From the NCBI GenBank assembly GCA_003249935.1, contig QKHT01000038.1:1-51118 (forward strand): DNA of 51,118 bases, given 5' to 3'. Shown one piece after another: positions 19,410 to 28,887 of the stretch; within the stretch, counting starts at the first letter, position 1; each line of letters opens with the position of its first letter. A program made the position numbers and the translations under genes. The notes beneath the pieces were generated by a model, which was given only the letters and a program-made list of their open reading frames with translations, did not search any database and had not been told where the DNA came from. This stretch comes from Bacteroidota bacterium. GTDB taxonomy: Bacteria; Bacteroidota; Bacteroidia; Bacteroidales; UBA5342.

Positions 19410-21845
19410 ATGGCTAATTCAGAACACAATCTTTCAATACAGGATAGCTTTGTTCAGGTTGATGGAGCAAATAGTAAAATAGATATTCGGAAATGGCTTT
19501 ATAAAATGCTCTTTAACTGGCATTTGTTTGTAATTGTTTTGTTTTTAGCAATGATTGGCGCATTTATTGTCAATAAAACTATATTACCACAGTACAAGGT
19601 TCGAGCAAGTGTTTTAATAAAAGAGACCGAATCTGGTGGGTCATTATCTGCCGGAGGGGTACCGGATTTGATGAGTGGTTTATTCGGACAGTCTCGGAAT
19701 GTGGCCAACCAATTTGCTATTCTATCGTCTTATAAGCTCATTAATCGCGCAGCAAAGAAACTTCCGCTTGAGGTGGCTTATGAAAAATTGACATTGTTTA
19801 AAAATATACCTTATTATAAAGATTCACCAATAAAAGTTGTTTTTGATACCTTGAACGCTGAATCAAGTGATCTTTTGTTCCGTTTTGAATACCTGGAAGG
19901 CAATAAGTTTGAGATAAGTTCCAAAGGCAATAAAAAAATAGATTCTTTTGAGAAGGAAGGTATATTTGGTCAGAAATTGACTTTTGCGTGGGGTGCCCTC
20001 ACTATTTTTAAACAGGATTTGTATTGGGATGATGAAGATATTAAGCCGGTATCTTTTAGGTATATGTCTCCTTTGGATTTGTATAATCAGTTTTCGCAAA
20101 TAATGAAGCTCGATTATATAATGGAAGACGCAACCATCGTTGAGATAAATATTGTAAGTAATAATCCCGCAAGAGATCAGGAATTTTTGCTGGCACTCAC
20201 AAATGAATTTCTGAATGAAAATCTTGAACGTAAGAATATTGAGGCTATTAGAACCATTGATTTTATTGATAATCAGTTAAAGCAATTGTCCGATTCTCTT
20301 ACTTTTGCCGAAAACAGTCTTGAAAATTTTCGCTCCACCAATTTAGTTTTGAACTTGGATGCACAAGCACAGATTTTATTGGAACAAATGACAGAGATGG
20401 ATAAATCGAAATCCATTTTAAAGGTTCAGGCAAAATATTATGAATATTTACTCGATTATGTTCAAAAAGGCGATTTGGATAAAGAGATAATATCACCGGT
20501 AACTGTGGGTGTGGTTGAACCAGCTATTGTAAAGTATACCGCAGATTTGTCGGAATTGCAGATGCGACGGAAATCTATCGGGTCAAATAATGCGATTAGT
20601 GATGTTATTGAAACAAAGCTCAGTTTTTTAAGACAAGGTTTGCATCAAACGGTTCAAAATGTGTTAAATTCCACAAATATTCAAATTGCAGACATCGACA
20701 AAAGAATTGGACAATTTGAATCGAAGGTTGAATTGTTACCCGGTAATGAAAAAAAATTACTCAATTTGCAACGACGGTTTAAAGTTACCGATGAGTATTA
20801 CACCTTTCTGTTGCAAAAGAAGAGCGAAGCACAAATTATCAAAGCCTCAAGCACACCTGACAATATTATCTTAGATGATGCCATGGTGATGGAAAGGACC
20901 AATGCCAAGACATTGAAAATTAATTATCTTCTTGCTATATTTTTAGGCTTGGCTATTCCGTTCGGTTATTTAATTGTAATTGACTATATTGGCACCACGA
21001 TACAGTCCAAAGAAGACATTGAATCGGTAACAAATCTACCGGTATTGGGTATGGTTCCACGAAAGGAAAAGTTTGATCTTATACCGGTATTAGAAGCACC
21101 AAAATCTACTTTTTCCGAAGGTTTCAGGTCTTTAAGAACCAGACTGGAATTTATGGCAAAAGGCCAGCAGAGTTTTGCAACCCTTATAACCAGTTGCTTG
21201 CCAGGTGAAGGAAAAACATTTGTTTCTTTAAATCTGTCGGCTGTTTTTGGGTTGGCAGACAAAAAGACTATTCTGTTGGGATTTGATTTACGTAAACCCA
21301 AGGTGGCTTCTTATTTAAAAGTAAAGGCAGAAAAGGGTTTGAGTAATTACTTAATTGGTGCGGCTACACTCGATGAAATTGTTGTTAGACCTAATGGTTT
21401 AAATTTCGATATTATATTCTCCGGGCCTATTCCACCGAATCCGGGCGAATTGTTGGGCTCGGATCGAATGACAGACTTATTTCGCGAATTGCGCTTAAAA
21501 TACGACCTAATAATTATCGATTCAGCTCCTGTTGGCCTTGTAAACGATACCTTCTTGTTGGCTAAACATGTGGATGTTAATGTATTTGTTGTTCGCCATA
21601 AAAGAACAGACAAAGAATTATTACGTGATAATTTAGCCGCAGCACATGATAATAATATGGAAAATATTGCAATTGCTGTAAACGATGTCTTTTTTAAAAC
21701 GAATATGTCTAATCCTTTTAACTGGTTTGGTCGAACCGGATTGAAATACGGTTCGGGCTATGGTGGTTATTATGGCTATGGTTATAATTACGGTTATGGC
21801 TATGGTTTTGATATTGGCAAAAAAAATGGTTATCTGGACGATTAA
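19410..21845 (+). CDS. wzc: Wzc-like tyrosine autokinase / polysaccharide co-polymerase
   Basis: This inner-membrane protein controls chain length and export with Wza. A Wzz domain with a membrane segment near residue 35-55 is followed by coiled-coil and GNVR regions (residues ~270-480), a second membrane segment near 505-525, and a cytoplasmic BY-kinase domain. That domain shows Walker A SCLPGEGKT (about 594-602), Walker A' LLGFDLRKP (about 620) and Walker B LIIIDSAPVG (about 700). The last 33 residues contain ten tyrosines in a Gly-Tyr-rich tail, the autophosphorylation cluster. At 811 residues, kinase and Wzz are fused as in proteobacterial Wzc. It sits between the Wza-like gene and the NusG paralogue. 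Confidence 0.93.
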   Translation: MANSEHNLSIQDSFVQVDGANSKIDIRKWLYKMLFNWHLFVIVLFLAMIGAFIVNKTILPQYKVRASVLIKETESGGSLSAGGVPDLMSGLFGQSRNVANQFAILSSYKLINRAAKKLPLEVAYEKLTLFKNIPYYKDSPIKVVFDTLNAESSDLLFRFEYLEGNKFEISSKGNKKIDSFEKEGIFGQKLTFAWGALTIFKQDLYWDDEDIKPVSFRYMSPLDLYNQFSQIMKLDYIMEDATIVEINIVSNNPARDQEFLLALTNEFLNENLERKNIEAIRTIDFIDNQLKQLSDSLTFAENSLENFRSTNLVLNLDAQAQILLEQMTEMDKSKSILKVQAKYYEYLLDYVQKGDLDKEIISPVTVGVVEPAIVKYTADLSELQMRRKSIGSNNAISDVIETKLSFLRQGLHQTVQNVLNSTNIQIADIDKRIGQFESKVELLPGNEKKLLNLQRRFKVTDEYYTFLLQKKSEAQIIKASSTPDNIILDDAMVMERTNAKTLKINYLLAIFLGLAIPFGYLIVIDYIGTTIQSKEDIESVTNLPVLGMVPRKEKFDLIPVLEAPKSTFSEGFRSLRTRLEFMAKGQQSFATLITSCLPGEGKTFVSLNLSAVFGLADKKTILLGFDLRKPKVASYLKVKAEKGLSNYLIGAATLDEIVVRPNGLNFDIIFSGPIPPNPGELLGSDRMTDLFRELRLKYDLIIIDSAPVGLVNDTFLLAKHVDVNVFVVRHKRTDKELLRDNLAAAHDNNMENIAIAVNDVFFKTNMSNPFNWFGRTGLKYGSGYGGYYGYGYNYGYGYGFDIGKKNGYLDD

Positions 21846-21857
21846 AAATTTTGCTGG

Positions 21858-21888
21858 TGGGTGTAATCAAATTTTATGGTTACACCCA
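21858..21888 (+). other. Stem-loop between wzc and the NusG-like gene
   Basis: Nine-bp perfect stem TGGGTGTAA/TTACACCCA with a 13-nt loop in the 90-nt gap after wzc. It has no T-tract, so it is not a classical terminator; it could be a pause, processing or antiterminator-recruitment site. Function is unproven. Confidence 0.5.
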
Positions 21889-21935
21889 TTACATTATTGC
21901 ACAAAGCCTTTGCCTTTAAGTAAATTTGATTAATT

Positions 21936-22463
21936 ATGGAAGCTGAAAAAGTTGTTGAAAAACATGCTGTCTGGTATGCTGTTTACACTAACTCGAGAGC
22001 AGAGAAACGTGCAGGCGAATTATTACTCCAAGAAGGAATCGAAAATTATGTTCCCATTGTAAAAGTACTAAGGCAGTGGAGCGATAGAAAAAAATGGGTA
22101 GAAGTGCCTTTGGTACCCGGTTATATTTTTGTAAAAACTTCTGAACGAAAACGCAGTAAAGTATTGGCCATTACGGGTGTCGTTGGTTTTGTAAAATTTA
22201 ATGACACTATTCCTGAAATACCTGATGAGCAAATAGAAACACTTAAGATACTTGTTGAAAGTAAAGCCGAGTTAAGGTTCTCAAACTCAAATATAAAAAA
22301 AGGAGATCGGGTCGAAATTTTAAAAGGACCCTTTATGGGGGCTATCGGGGAGGTAATTTCTGAAAAAGGTAAAAGTGTTTTTCAATTGGTTATGACTACG
22401 CTTGGGTTTTGTTTTCAAATGGATGTGCAGCGTGAAGATTTAAACGTGATAAGAGATACTTAG
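21936..22463 (+). CDS. UpxY-type NusG paralogue (operon-specific transcription antiterminator)
   Basis: It belongs to the NusG/RfaH group that binds RNA polymerase and lets it read through long polysaccharide operons. The NGN domain is visible (VWYAVYTNSRAEKRAGELLL, PLVPGYIFVKTSERKR, GVVGFVKFND), followed by a KOW domain (KKGDRVEILKGPFMGAIGEV). Its 175 residues match UpxY proteins of Bacteroides capsule loci. UpxY is normally the first gene of its operon; here it is third, after wza and wzc, so it may act mainly on the genes downstream. It starts 91 nt after wzc and ends 2 nt before the flippase. Confidence 0.9.
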   Translation: MEAEKVVEKHAVWYAVYTNSRAEKRAGELLLQEGIENYVPIVKVLRQWSDRKKWVEVPLVPGYIFVKTSERKRSKVLAITGVVGFVKFNDTIPEIPDEQIETLKILVESKAELRFSNSNIKKGDRVEILKGPFMGAIGEVISEKGKSVFQLVMTTLGFCFQMDVQREDLNVIRDT

Positions 22464-22465
22464 TC

Positions 22466-23887
22466 ATGAATTTAATTAAAAACCTTTTGCGATATGTGCC
22501 AACGCTGATAATCCCACCGATATTAGGGATTATTTATGTTCCGATTTATACGCATTGGTTTTCTCCTGGCGATTATGGCGATCTGGCTCTTGCTCGCGTT
22601 TCAATTAATCTCATTAGTCAATGTTTTGCCTGGTTAGGTGCCGGTTTAGTGAAGTTTTATGGCGATTTGAACCGCGAGAAGAGTGCTGCATCTGCAGTTT
22701 CTACTGTTTTGATTTCGGGATTGATTCTGGCACTTTTCGTACTCTTTTTAGGAATTTTTTTTGCTATTGTTTCCTGTCAAAGTGATTCCGGATATTATAT
22801 ATATACCTTGATACTGTTTTTTACAACGTTTAATTATACCGTTTCATTGGATATACTATGGTCGCGTCAGGAATCGACAAAACACAGTTTTTTTTATGGA
22901 ATTTCACTCATTGCAACTTTTCTGGGGGGGCTCATTTTTGCCGGAATTATAGATCGGTCTATTAACAGTGTTTTACTGGGTAATGCATTGGGATACTTTT
23001 TTTCATGGTTATTTTTATTCGTCCATGAAAAACTGTACACTTTTTATGCTTTTTCTCATTTTAACTTCCAGATACTACGAAAGTTTTTTAAATATGGGTA
23101 TCCATTGGTTATCGGTGGATTGGCAGACTGGATTGTGCGACTTTCCGATCGTTTTGTTATTAAATATTTTCTCGATTCGGCAGCTGTTGGTTTGTATACT
23201 CCGGTCTATAATATTGTCTGGAGTGTTTTAAATATTGTTGTCAGTGCATTTTTACTTAGCGAAAATCCTTATTTCTTATCACTGGGGAATCAAAATATTG
23301 CCAAAAAGACCCTGTTTTTAAGACAGTCGATGTCTTTGTTTCTTTTCGTAATGATACCTTGCATTAGTGTAACAATTTTTCAGGGGGAAAGAATAGTTGG
23401 TCTGTTTGTTGATAAAAGCTATTTCGACGGTTTGGCTATAATTCCATATGTTGTTCTTTCTGTTTTAATGGCTGGTGTTATTCGTAGTTTTCAGTTACCA
23501 ATTATTGATGCGGGCAAAACCAAGCAAATTATGACTATAAATATCGTGTTGGCTATTGTAAATTTGGGATTTAATATCATTCTATTACCACTCATAGGCT
23601 TTAAAGGTGCTGCAATAGCAACACTAATTGCCTATTGTTCCGGACTTATCTTATCTGTAATTTATTGTCGGCAAATAATTGTTTGGCGATTCCCGTTTAA
23701 CCGTTTACTACTATCTACTTTTGCATCAATCCTTATTTTTGGTCCACTTACTTTAGTTTCAGAACAGTTGAATTTAATTTGGTTTGTCGGTTCACACATT
23801 ATTGGTTTTGTTGTATATTTACTACTCTTTCTTGGTCTTAATATGATAAAATTGTCAGATTTTAATTTTGTGTCCTCTAAAAATTAG
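22466..23887 (+). CDS. Wzx-type oligosaccharide flippase (MOP superfamily)
   Basis: An integral membrane protein of 473 residues with about 12-14 hydrophobic segments. It begins NLIKNLLRYVPTLIIPPILG with the RxxPTxI-type start of polysaccharide synthesis proteins (PF01943/PF13440). The pattern WFSPGDYGDLALARVSINL and RLSDRFVIKYFLDSAAVGLY is typical of flippases that move lipid-linked repeat units across the inner membrane. It follows the NusG paralogue by 2 nt and is directly upstream of the polymerase/ligase-like gene. Confidence 0.88.
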   Translation: MNLIKNLLRYVPTLIIPPILGIIYVPIYTHWFSPGDYGDLALARVSINLISQCFAWLGAGLVKFYGDLNREKSAASAVSTVLISGLILALFVLFLGIFFAIVSCQSDSGYYIYTLILFFTTFNYTVSLDILWSRQESTKHSFFYGISLIATFLGGLIFAGIIDRSINSVLLGNALGYFFSWLFLFVHEKLYTFYAFSHFNFQILRKFFKYGYPLVIGGLADWIVRLSDRFVIKYFLDSAAVGLYTPVYNIVWSVLNIVVSAFLLSENPYFLSLGNQNIAKKTLFLRQSMSLFLFVMIPCISVTIFQGERIVGLFVDKSYFDGLAIIPYVVLSVLMAGVIRSFQLPIIDAGKTKQIMTINIVLAIVNLGFNIILLPLIGFKGAAIATLIAYCSGLILSVIYCRQIIVWRFPFNRLLLSTFASILIFGPLTLVSEQLNLIWFVGSHIIGFVVYLLLFLGLNMIKLSDFNFVSSKN

Positions 23888-23900
23888 TATTGTTCCGAAA

Positions 23901-25169
23901 ATGAATTGGATTCTCTATTTTAAAATTTTAGTCCTTATTTTTACGTTATCTGTTACAATCCGATTGGCTGTGATGTCGAAATATGTGTTATTGGTGGCGT
24001 TCATAGTGCTACTTATTCCATTCCCAATTACATTTAATGCGATGGGAAAAGATCTCGTTAACATGTCAACAATTAATATTTTCTGTGCATATTTTGTTAC
24101 AAAAAGTTATTGCCAAAAGTTATCCAGGTATCATATTTTAGCACTGATATTCGTTTTAATGTCGGCGATTTCTATACTTATAAATTGGGTTCAATTGGAC
24201 TATTTGTCGGCAATTCGTCAATTTTCCTATATTGTTTCAGGATTTGCATTGTTTTCCGTTATCCACAATATTCAATTTGATCGGCGTACTATTCAATTTT
24301 TATTTCGATGTTTAATGATTGGATTTCTTATGCAAATTGTTGTATCTATAATACAATATCATTTCCCGGAAAACAACATCATGAGGTTTTTTTCCACCCG
24401 TACCTATGTGCCTCAATATGCCGAAGATTTAAATCATTTTCGCTTTAGTGGACTTCTATTCGATTACGAACTCACGGGATTTTATTTTTCGATTCTCTTT
24501 GTTGTGTCTTCTTGGATTGGTATAGTATACAAAAGATTTTTCGAAATGACCATAGCTCCTATTTTGTTAATTGGTTTATTATTAACGTTATCGAGAGGTG
24601 GAATCATAGTCGCATTTTTGGGTATACTGTTTGGTGTTTTTTTGTTCTCCCGTCATTTAAGGGACTATATGTTTCGAATAGTTTTTGTGGTTTTCTTAAT
24701 TTTTGTTGTTACCGGAATATATTATCTGGTTTTCCCTAAGGGAATTGATGGATTAATATTTAGGGTTGAACAATTATCGGAGCCCGAATATTCCGGTAGT
24801 TTTCTGTCGGTAGTTAACCGTGAAGTGTGGCAAACAGAAAACTTTTCTTTAACATGGTTTGGAACCGGAAAGAGCAGTCCGGGAATGTGGTTGCATTCCT
24901 TGTACCTTACACTGCTGTATCAAAATGGTTTATTGGGTTATTTGTCTTTTCTTACATTTTTAATCGTTTTATTTTTGGGTGTTTGGCTGAACCGAAAACA
25001 AGAAATTGTATCAATCCTTTTAATTGTTTGTGTTTTATTTATGGTTCATGAACTTAAAGTTGAGCATATCCGTACAGTGGTTTTCGAAGAATTAACTTGG
25101 TTTCTGTTTGGTTTATTTGCTATTTCGGTGACGAAAAATGACCAGGCCAACAAAAAACTCATATTTTAA
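23901..25169 (+). CDS. O-antigen ligase/polymerase-like membrane protein (Wzy/WaaL type)
   Basis: A polytopic membrane protein with about 11-12 segments and the Wzy_C/O-antigen ligase pattern: a long periplasmic loop between residues ~270 and 330 (IFRVEQLSEPEYSGSF through GTGKSSPGMWLHSLYLTLLY), with the conserved H-S-x-Y/L-x-x-L motif. It probably polymerises repeat units exported by the neighbouring flippase. The start is uncertain: the ATG at 23901 gives 422 aa, while an in-frame GTG at 23868 would overlap the flippase by 20 nt. I prefer the ATG. Polymerase and ligase roles cannot be told apart by sequence alone. Confidence 0.8.
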   Translation: MNWILYFKILVLIFTLSVTIRLAVMSKYVLLVAFIVLLIPFPITFNAMGKDLVNMSTINIFCAYFVTKSYCQKLSRYHILALIFVLMSAISILINWVQLDYLSAIRQFSYIVSGFALFSVIHNIQFDRRTIQFLFRCLMIGFLMQIVVSIIQYHFPENNIMRFFSTRTYVPQYAEDLNHFRFSGLLFDYELTGFYFSILFVVSSWIGIVYKRFFEMTIAPILLIGLLLTLSRGGIIVAFLGILFGVFLFSRHLRDYMFRIVFVVFLIFVVTGIYYLVFPKGIDGLIFRVEQLSEPEYSGSFLSVVNREVWQTENFSLTWFGTGKSSPGMWLHSLYLTLLYQNGLLGYLSFLTFLIVLFLGVWLNRKQEIVSILLIVCVLFMVHELKVEHIRTVVFEELTWFLFGLFAISVTKNDQANKKLIF

Positions 25170-25224
25170 TGTGGCGTTTCTCGAAATTGTGTTAATTTCG
25201 TTTGATTGAAAATTTTAACGATTT

Positions 25225-25773
25225 ATGAAAGTTTTAGAAACATCGATAAAAGATTTGTTTATAATTGAACCCAGGGTATTTGGGGACGACCGTGGTTATT
25301 TTTTTGAGCCTTACAATCAAACGGTTTTTAATGATATTTTTGGCCATATTCAATGGGTTCAGGACAATGAGTCAAAATCGAAATTTGGAGTTGTTCGTGG
25401 CTTGCACTTTCAGAAACCACCTTTTGCTCAAACAAAACTAGTCCGTTGTATCGTGGGCGAAGTGTTTGATGTAGCAGTGGATTGCCGAAAGGGTTCTCCC
25501 ACTTTCGGGCAAAGTTTTGGTGTGAATTTGTCTGGCGAAAATAAACGTCAATTACTCATTCCCAAAGGATTCGCTCATGGATTTGCTGTACTAAGTCCCG
25601 AAGCTATATTTGCATATAAAGTTGATAATGTGTATAATGCACCAAGTGAGGGCGGAATATTTTGGAATGATCCGGCTCTGAACATCCAATGGCCATTGGA
25701 CCTGGTTCAGGCCAATCTTTCGCCAAAAGATTTGATACTCGAAACGTTCAAAAACAGTGACTTACCTTTTTAA
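25225..25773 (+). CDS. rfbC: dTDP-4-dehydrorhamnose 3,5-epimerase
   Basis: RmlC/RfbC is the third enzyme of dTDP-L-rhamnose synthesis, a double epimerase of the cupin fold. The start VFGDDRGYFFEPYNQ and the catalytic-His segment GVVRGLHFQKPPFAQTKLVR are diagnostic, as are FDVAVDCRKGSPTFG and PKGFAHGFAVLS. The length of 182 residues is normal. It is followed at 21 nt by rfbD and then rfbA, in one operon with the polysaccharide genes. Confidence 0.96.
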   Translation: MKVLETSIKDLFIIEPRVFGDDRGYFFEPYNQTVFNDIFGHIQWVQDNESKSKFGVVRGLHFQKPPFAQTKLVRCIVGEVFDVAVDCRKGSPTFGQSFGVNLSGENKRQLLIPKGFAHGFAVLSPEAIFAYKVDNVYNAPSEGGIFWNDPALNIQWPLDLVQANLSPKDLILETFKNSDLPF

Positions 25774-25794
25774 TTAATTAATCGTATCTTAATA

Positions 25795-26655
25795 ATGAAA
25801 ACAGTTTTAGTTACCGGGTCGTATGGTCAGTTGGGGTCTGCAATGGAAACGTTGTCAATAAATTACCCCGATCTGAAGTTTGCATTTTACGATGTAGACC
25901 GACTTGATATTACAAATGAAAATGCTGTATTGGATCTGGTCGCTGAACTTAAACCGGCCTTTATAGTCAATTGTGCAGCATATACTGCGGTAGACGATGC
26001 AGAAGAAAATTTGGATTTAGCCACGAAGATAAATGTAGATGGACCGCGAAATCTTGCTCGGGCAGCAAAAGCGGTACAAGGTAAACTCATTCATATTTCT
26101 ACCGATTATGTTTTTAATGGAGACTCTTGGTTGCCTTATAAAGAAACGGACGCTGTTGATCCCATAGGAGCTTATGGCCTTACAAAATTAAATGGTGAAT
26201 TAGCCGTTTTTGAGGCTGATCCTGCTTCAATTGTAATCCGAACCTCGTGGCTCTATTCGCAATTTGGAAAGAATTTTGTAAAAACAATTCTGCGGGTTTC
26301 GGCCGGAAGAGATGAGATGGGTGTGATTTACGATCAGGTCGGTACACCCACTAATGCAATGGACCTTGCCGATGCCATTTTACAAATTTGTATAAGTGAA
26401 GCATCGCAAACAGCAAGTGGTGTGTATCATTATTCCAACGAAGGTGCAGTATCGTGGTACGATTTTGCTTCAGCCATTGTTGAAATTGCCGGAATTAATT
26501 GCAAGATAAAACCATTAGAAACTTTTGAATATCCGGCCAAAACTAAGCGGCCGCACTATTCGGTTCTGAACAAAAGGAAAATACGGGAAACCTTCGATAT
26601 TTCTATTCCCTATTGGCGCGATTCTTTAATTAAGTGTATCGATCTACTTAAGTAA
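25795..26655 (+). CDS. rfbD: dTDP-4-dehydrorhamnose reductase
   Basis: RmlD/RfbD reduces dTDP-4-keto-L-rhamnose to dTDP-L-rhamnose. It is an extended SDR with the nucleotide loop VTGSYGQLGS at the N-terminus, the conserved VNCAAYTAVDDAE, ISTDYVFNGD, and the catalytic YGLTKLNGE (YxxxK). The C-terminal GVYHYSNEGAVSWYDFA and KRPHYSVLNKRKI match the family. The 286 residues are full length. It lies between rfbC and rfbA. Confidence 0.96.
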   Translation: MKTVLVTGSYGQLGSAMETLSINYPDLKFAFYDVDRLDITNENAVLDLVAELKPAFIVNCAAYTAVDDAEENLDLATKINVDGPRNLARAAKAVQGKLIHISTDYVFNGDSWLPYKETDAVDPIGAYGLTKLNGELAVFEADPASIVIRTSWLYSQFGKNFVKTILRVSAGRDEMGVIYDQVGTPTNAMDLADAILQICISEASQTASGVYHYSNEGAVSWYDFASAIVEIAGINCKIKPLETFEYPAKTKRPHYSVLNKRKIRETFDISIPYWRDSLIKCIDLLK

Positions 26656-26675
26656 TAACATTTAAAACGAATTAA

Positions 26676-27548
26676 ATGAAAGGAATTATACTTGCCGGAG
26701 GTGCCGGCAGTCGTTTGCATCCAATTACCAAGGCTGTTTCGAAACAGTTATTGCCGGTTTACGATAAACCGATGATTTACTATCCTTTGTCGGTTCTTAT
26801 GCTGGCCAATATTCGCGAAGTCCTTATTATCACAACGCCCGAGGATCAGTTATCGTTTATAAAATTACTCGGAGATGGTAGTCAGTTTGGGATGAAAATT
26901 GAATTTACGGTTCAACCTTCGCCTGATGGCCTTGCTCAAGCTTTTATTCTTGGCAAGGATTTTATAGGTGAAGATAGTGTTTGTCTCGTTTTGGGCGATA
27001 ATATTTTTTATGGTCATGGACTTACAGAACTGCTTGCGAGTGCTGTAAGTGTCGTTGAAGATGAAGGGAAATCTGCAGTTTTTGGTTATTTTGTGAATGA
27101 TCCGGAGCGTTATGGGGTATGTACTTTCGATAAGGAAGGTAATGTAACCAGTATCGAAGAAAAGCCGGTTCAACCAAAATCTAATTACGCTGTCATCGGA
27201 TTGTATTTTTATCCAAATAGTGTGGTGAATATTGCTAAAAGTATTAAACCATCGCCACGGGGCGAACTTGAAATTACTACTGTAAATCAGGAATATCTTG
27301 ATCGCGGTCAGCTTAAAGTTGAACTCATGGGACGTGGCTATGCCTGGCTCGATACCGGTACGCATGAATCGTTGATTGATGCTGGTAGTTTTGTGCAAAC
27401 CATTGAGGCACGTACCGGACTTAAAGTTGCATGTCTCGAAGAAATTGCACTTACCAAAAAATGGATCACCAAAGAAGATTTAAAAATCTCTCTCGAAAGT
27501 TTGGGTAAATCGTCTTATGGACAGTATTTACGTCAATTGATAAAATAA
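26676..27548 (+). CDS. rfbA: Glucose-1-phosphate thymidylyltransferase
   Basis: RmlA/RfbA makes dTDP-glucose, the first step of dTDP-rhamnose synthesis. The signature [20 protein letters not shown] followed by [15 protein letters not shown] is at the N-terminus. Further conserved segments are [27 protein letters not shown] and the C-terminal [14 protein letters not shown]. Its 290 residues are typical. It closes the EPS operon and is followed by a strong terminator. The second enzyme, the dehydratase RfbB, is not in the window and must be encoded elsewhere if the pathway is complete. Confidence 0.97.
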   Translation: MKGIILAGGAGSRLHPITKAVSKQLLPVYDKPMIYYPLSVLMLANIREVLIITTPEDQLSFIKLLGDGSQFGMKIEFTVQPSPDGLAQAFILGKDFIGEDSVCLVLGDNIFYGHGLTELLASAVSVVEDEGKSAVFGYFVNDPERYGVCTFDKEGNVTSIEEKPVQPKSNYAVIGLYFYPNSVVNIAKSIKPSPRGELEITTVNQEYLDRGQLKVELMGRGYAWLDTGTHESLIDAGSFVQTIEARTGLKVACLEEIALTKKWITKEDLKISLESLGKSSYGQYLRQLIK

Positions 27549-27585
27549 AAAAAAGAGGCTTTTGCCTCTTTTTTTTATTTTTTTA
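27546..27585. terminator. Terminator between rfbA and CoA transferase genes
   Basis: Stem AAAAGAGGC/GCCTCTTTT with a 4-nt loop, flanked by A and T tracts on both sides. It lies between convergent genes and can serve both strands. Confidence 0.93.
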
Positions 27586-28887
27586 TTAACCCACAAAATG
27601 GAAGTGTGGACCATAACGTTCGAATGCTGCTTTGTCAAGCATTTCGCGATCGTCCGGATGGGCTACTTTAATAATCTCTTTAGCACGAGCCTGAAGTGTT
27701 TTGCCATAAAGATAAGCATAACCAAATTCAGTGACCAGATAGTGTAAGTGCGCGCGTGAAGTGACAACACCTGCGCCCGGAAGCAATGTATTGCAAATTT
27801 TTGAAATACCTTTTTCTGTACGTGATGGAATTGCAATAATTGCTTTACCATCTGGCGATAAAGCAGCCCCACGCATAAAGTCAACCTGTCCACCAAAACC
27901 CGAGTAGAATTTGGTGCCGATAGAGTCCGAATTTACCTGACCGGTAATATCTACCGAAATAGCAGAGTTAATCGCTGTTACTTTTGGGTTTTTACGAATG
28001 ACTGAAGGGTCGTTTGTGTAAGCCACATCTTTCATCAATACAGCAGGATTATCATCTACAAACTCGTAAACCTCTTTGCTGCCCATAAGGAACGTCGAAA
28101 CTAATTTGCCTTTATCGATACCCTTCTTAGAGCAATCAATCACGCCTTTATTATATAAATCAAGAACGCCGTCTGCAAACATTTCGGTATGCACACCCAA
28201 ATGTTTATGGTTTCCAAGTTGTGCTAAAACTGCATTTGGAATTGAACCGATACCCATTTGTAAAGTAGCACCATCTTCAACTAATTCGGCACAAATTTTG
28301 CCGATGGCAATTTCTGTTTCGTTTGGTACTCCGAAATGTGCCTCCATCAGTGGGGTGTCGTCCTGACAAAAAATGTCAATTTCACTCATTTTAATTAATC
28401 CGTCACCAAAGGTACGTGGCATGTGCGGGTTTATTACGCCAATCACTGTGTCAGCAGTTTCAACAGCCGCTAATGTCGCATCCACAGAGGTTCCTAATGA
28501 AACATAGCCATGTTTATCTGGTGGGCTAACCTGTACAAAAACCACATTCGGACGGCAAAACCCTTCACGAATCAGTTTCTGTGTTTCAAATAAAAGTACC
28601 GGAATGTAATCGGCCCAACCTGCTTGCGTGTCTTTACGTACGTTATGACCTACAAAAAACGATTCGAGCGAAAATATCCCTTCGAACTCACGATTAGTGT
28701 AAGGCGCAGGTCCTTCTGTGTGAAGATGTTGCAAAGTTACGTTACGGAGTTCACCATTTCGGCCTCTGTCGCATAAGGCATTAATAAGCTTTTGCGGAGC
28801 ACAGGCCACGCTATGAATATGGATTCTGTCACCACTTTTTACAACCTTTACGGCTTCTTCGGCCGATACAATCTTTATGTCTTTCAT
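27586..28887 (-). CDS. Acetyl-CoA hydrolase/transferase family protein (4-hydroxybutyrate/butyrate CoA-transferase type)
   Basis: The enzyme moves or hydrolyses CoA on short-chain acids, typically acetate with butyrate, succinate or 4-hydroxybutyrate. Both halves of the class I CoA-transferase fold are present: an N-terminal part with TLQHLHTEGPAPYT, and a C-terminal part with the CoA-site MGIGSIPNAVLAQLG, GVHTEMFADGVLDL (likely catalytic Glu) and FYSGFGGQVDFMRGAA. Its 433 residues are normal. It stands alone, so the substrate cannot be inferred from neighbours. A fermentation role (acetate exchange) would fit an anaerobe. Confidence 0.9.
   Translation of the reverse strand: MKDIKIVSAEEAVKVVKSGDRIHIHSVACAPQKLINALCDRGRNGELRNVTLQHLHTEGPAPYTNREFEGIFSLESFFVGHNVRKDTQAGWADYIPVLLFETQKLIREGFCRPNVVFVQVSPPDKHGYVSLGTSVDATLAAVETADTVIGVINPHMPRTFGDGLIKMSEIDIFCQDDTPLMEAHFGVPNETEIAIGKICAELVEDGATLQMGIGSIPNAVLAQLGNHKHLGVHTEMFADGVLDLYNKGVIDCSKKGIDKGKLVSTFLMGSKEVYEFVDDNPAVLMKDVAYTNDPSVIRKNPKVTAINSAISVDITGQVNSDSIGTKFYSGFGGQVDFMRGAALSPDGKAIIAIPSRTEKGISKICNTLLPGAGVVTSRAHLHYLVTEFGYAYLYGKTLQARAKEIIKVAHPDDREMLDKAAFERYGPHFHFVG

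Noticed and set aside
26865-27398. 177-codon minus-strand frame
   Set aside because: Lies entirely antisense to rfbA, whose frame is clearly coding; composition is typical of a shadow.
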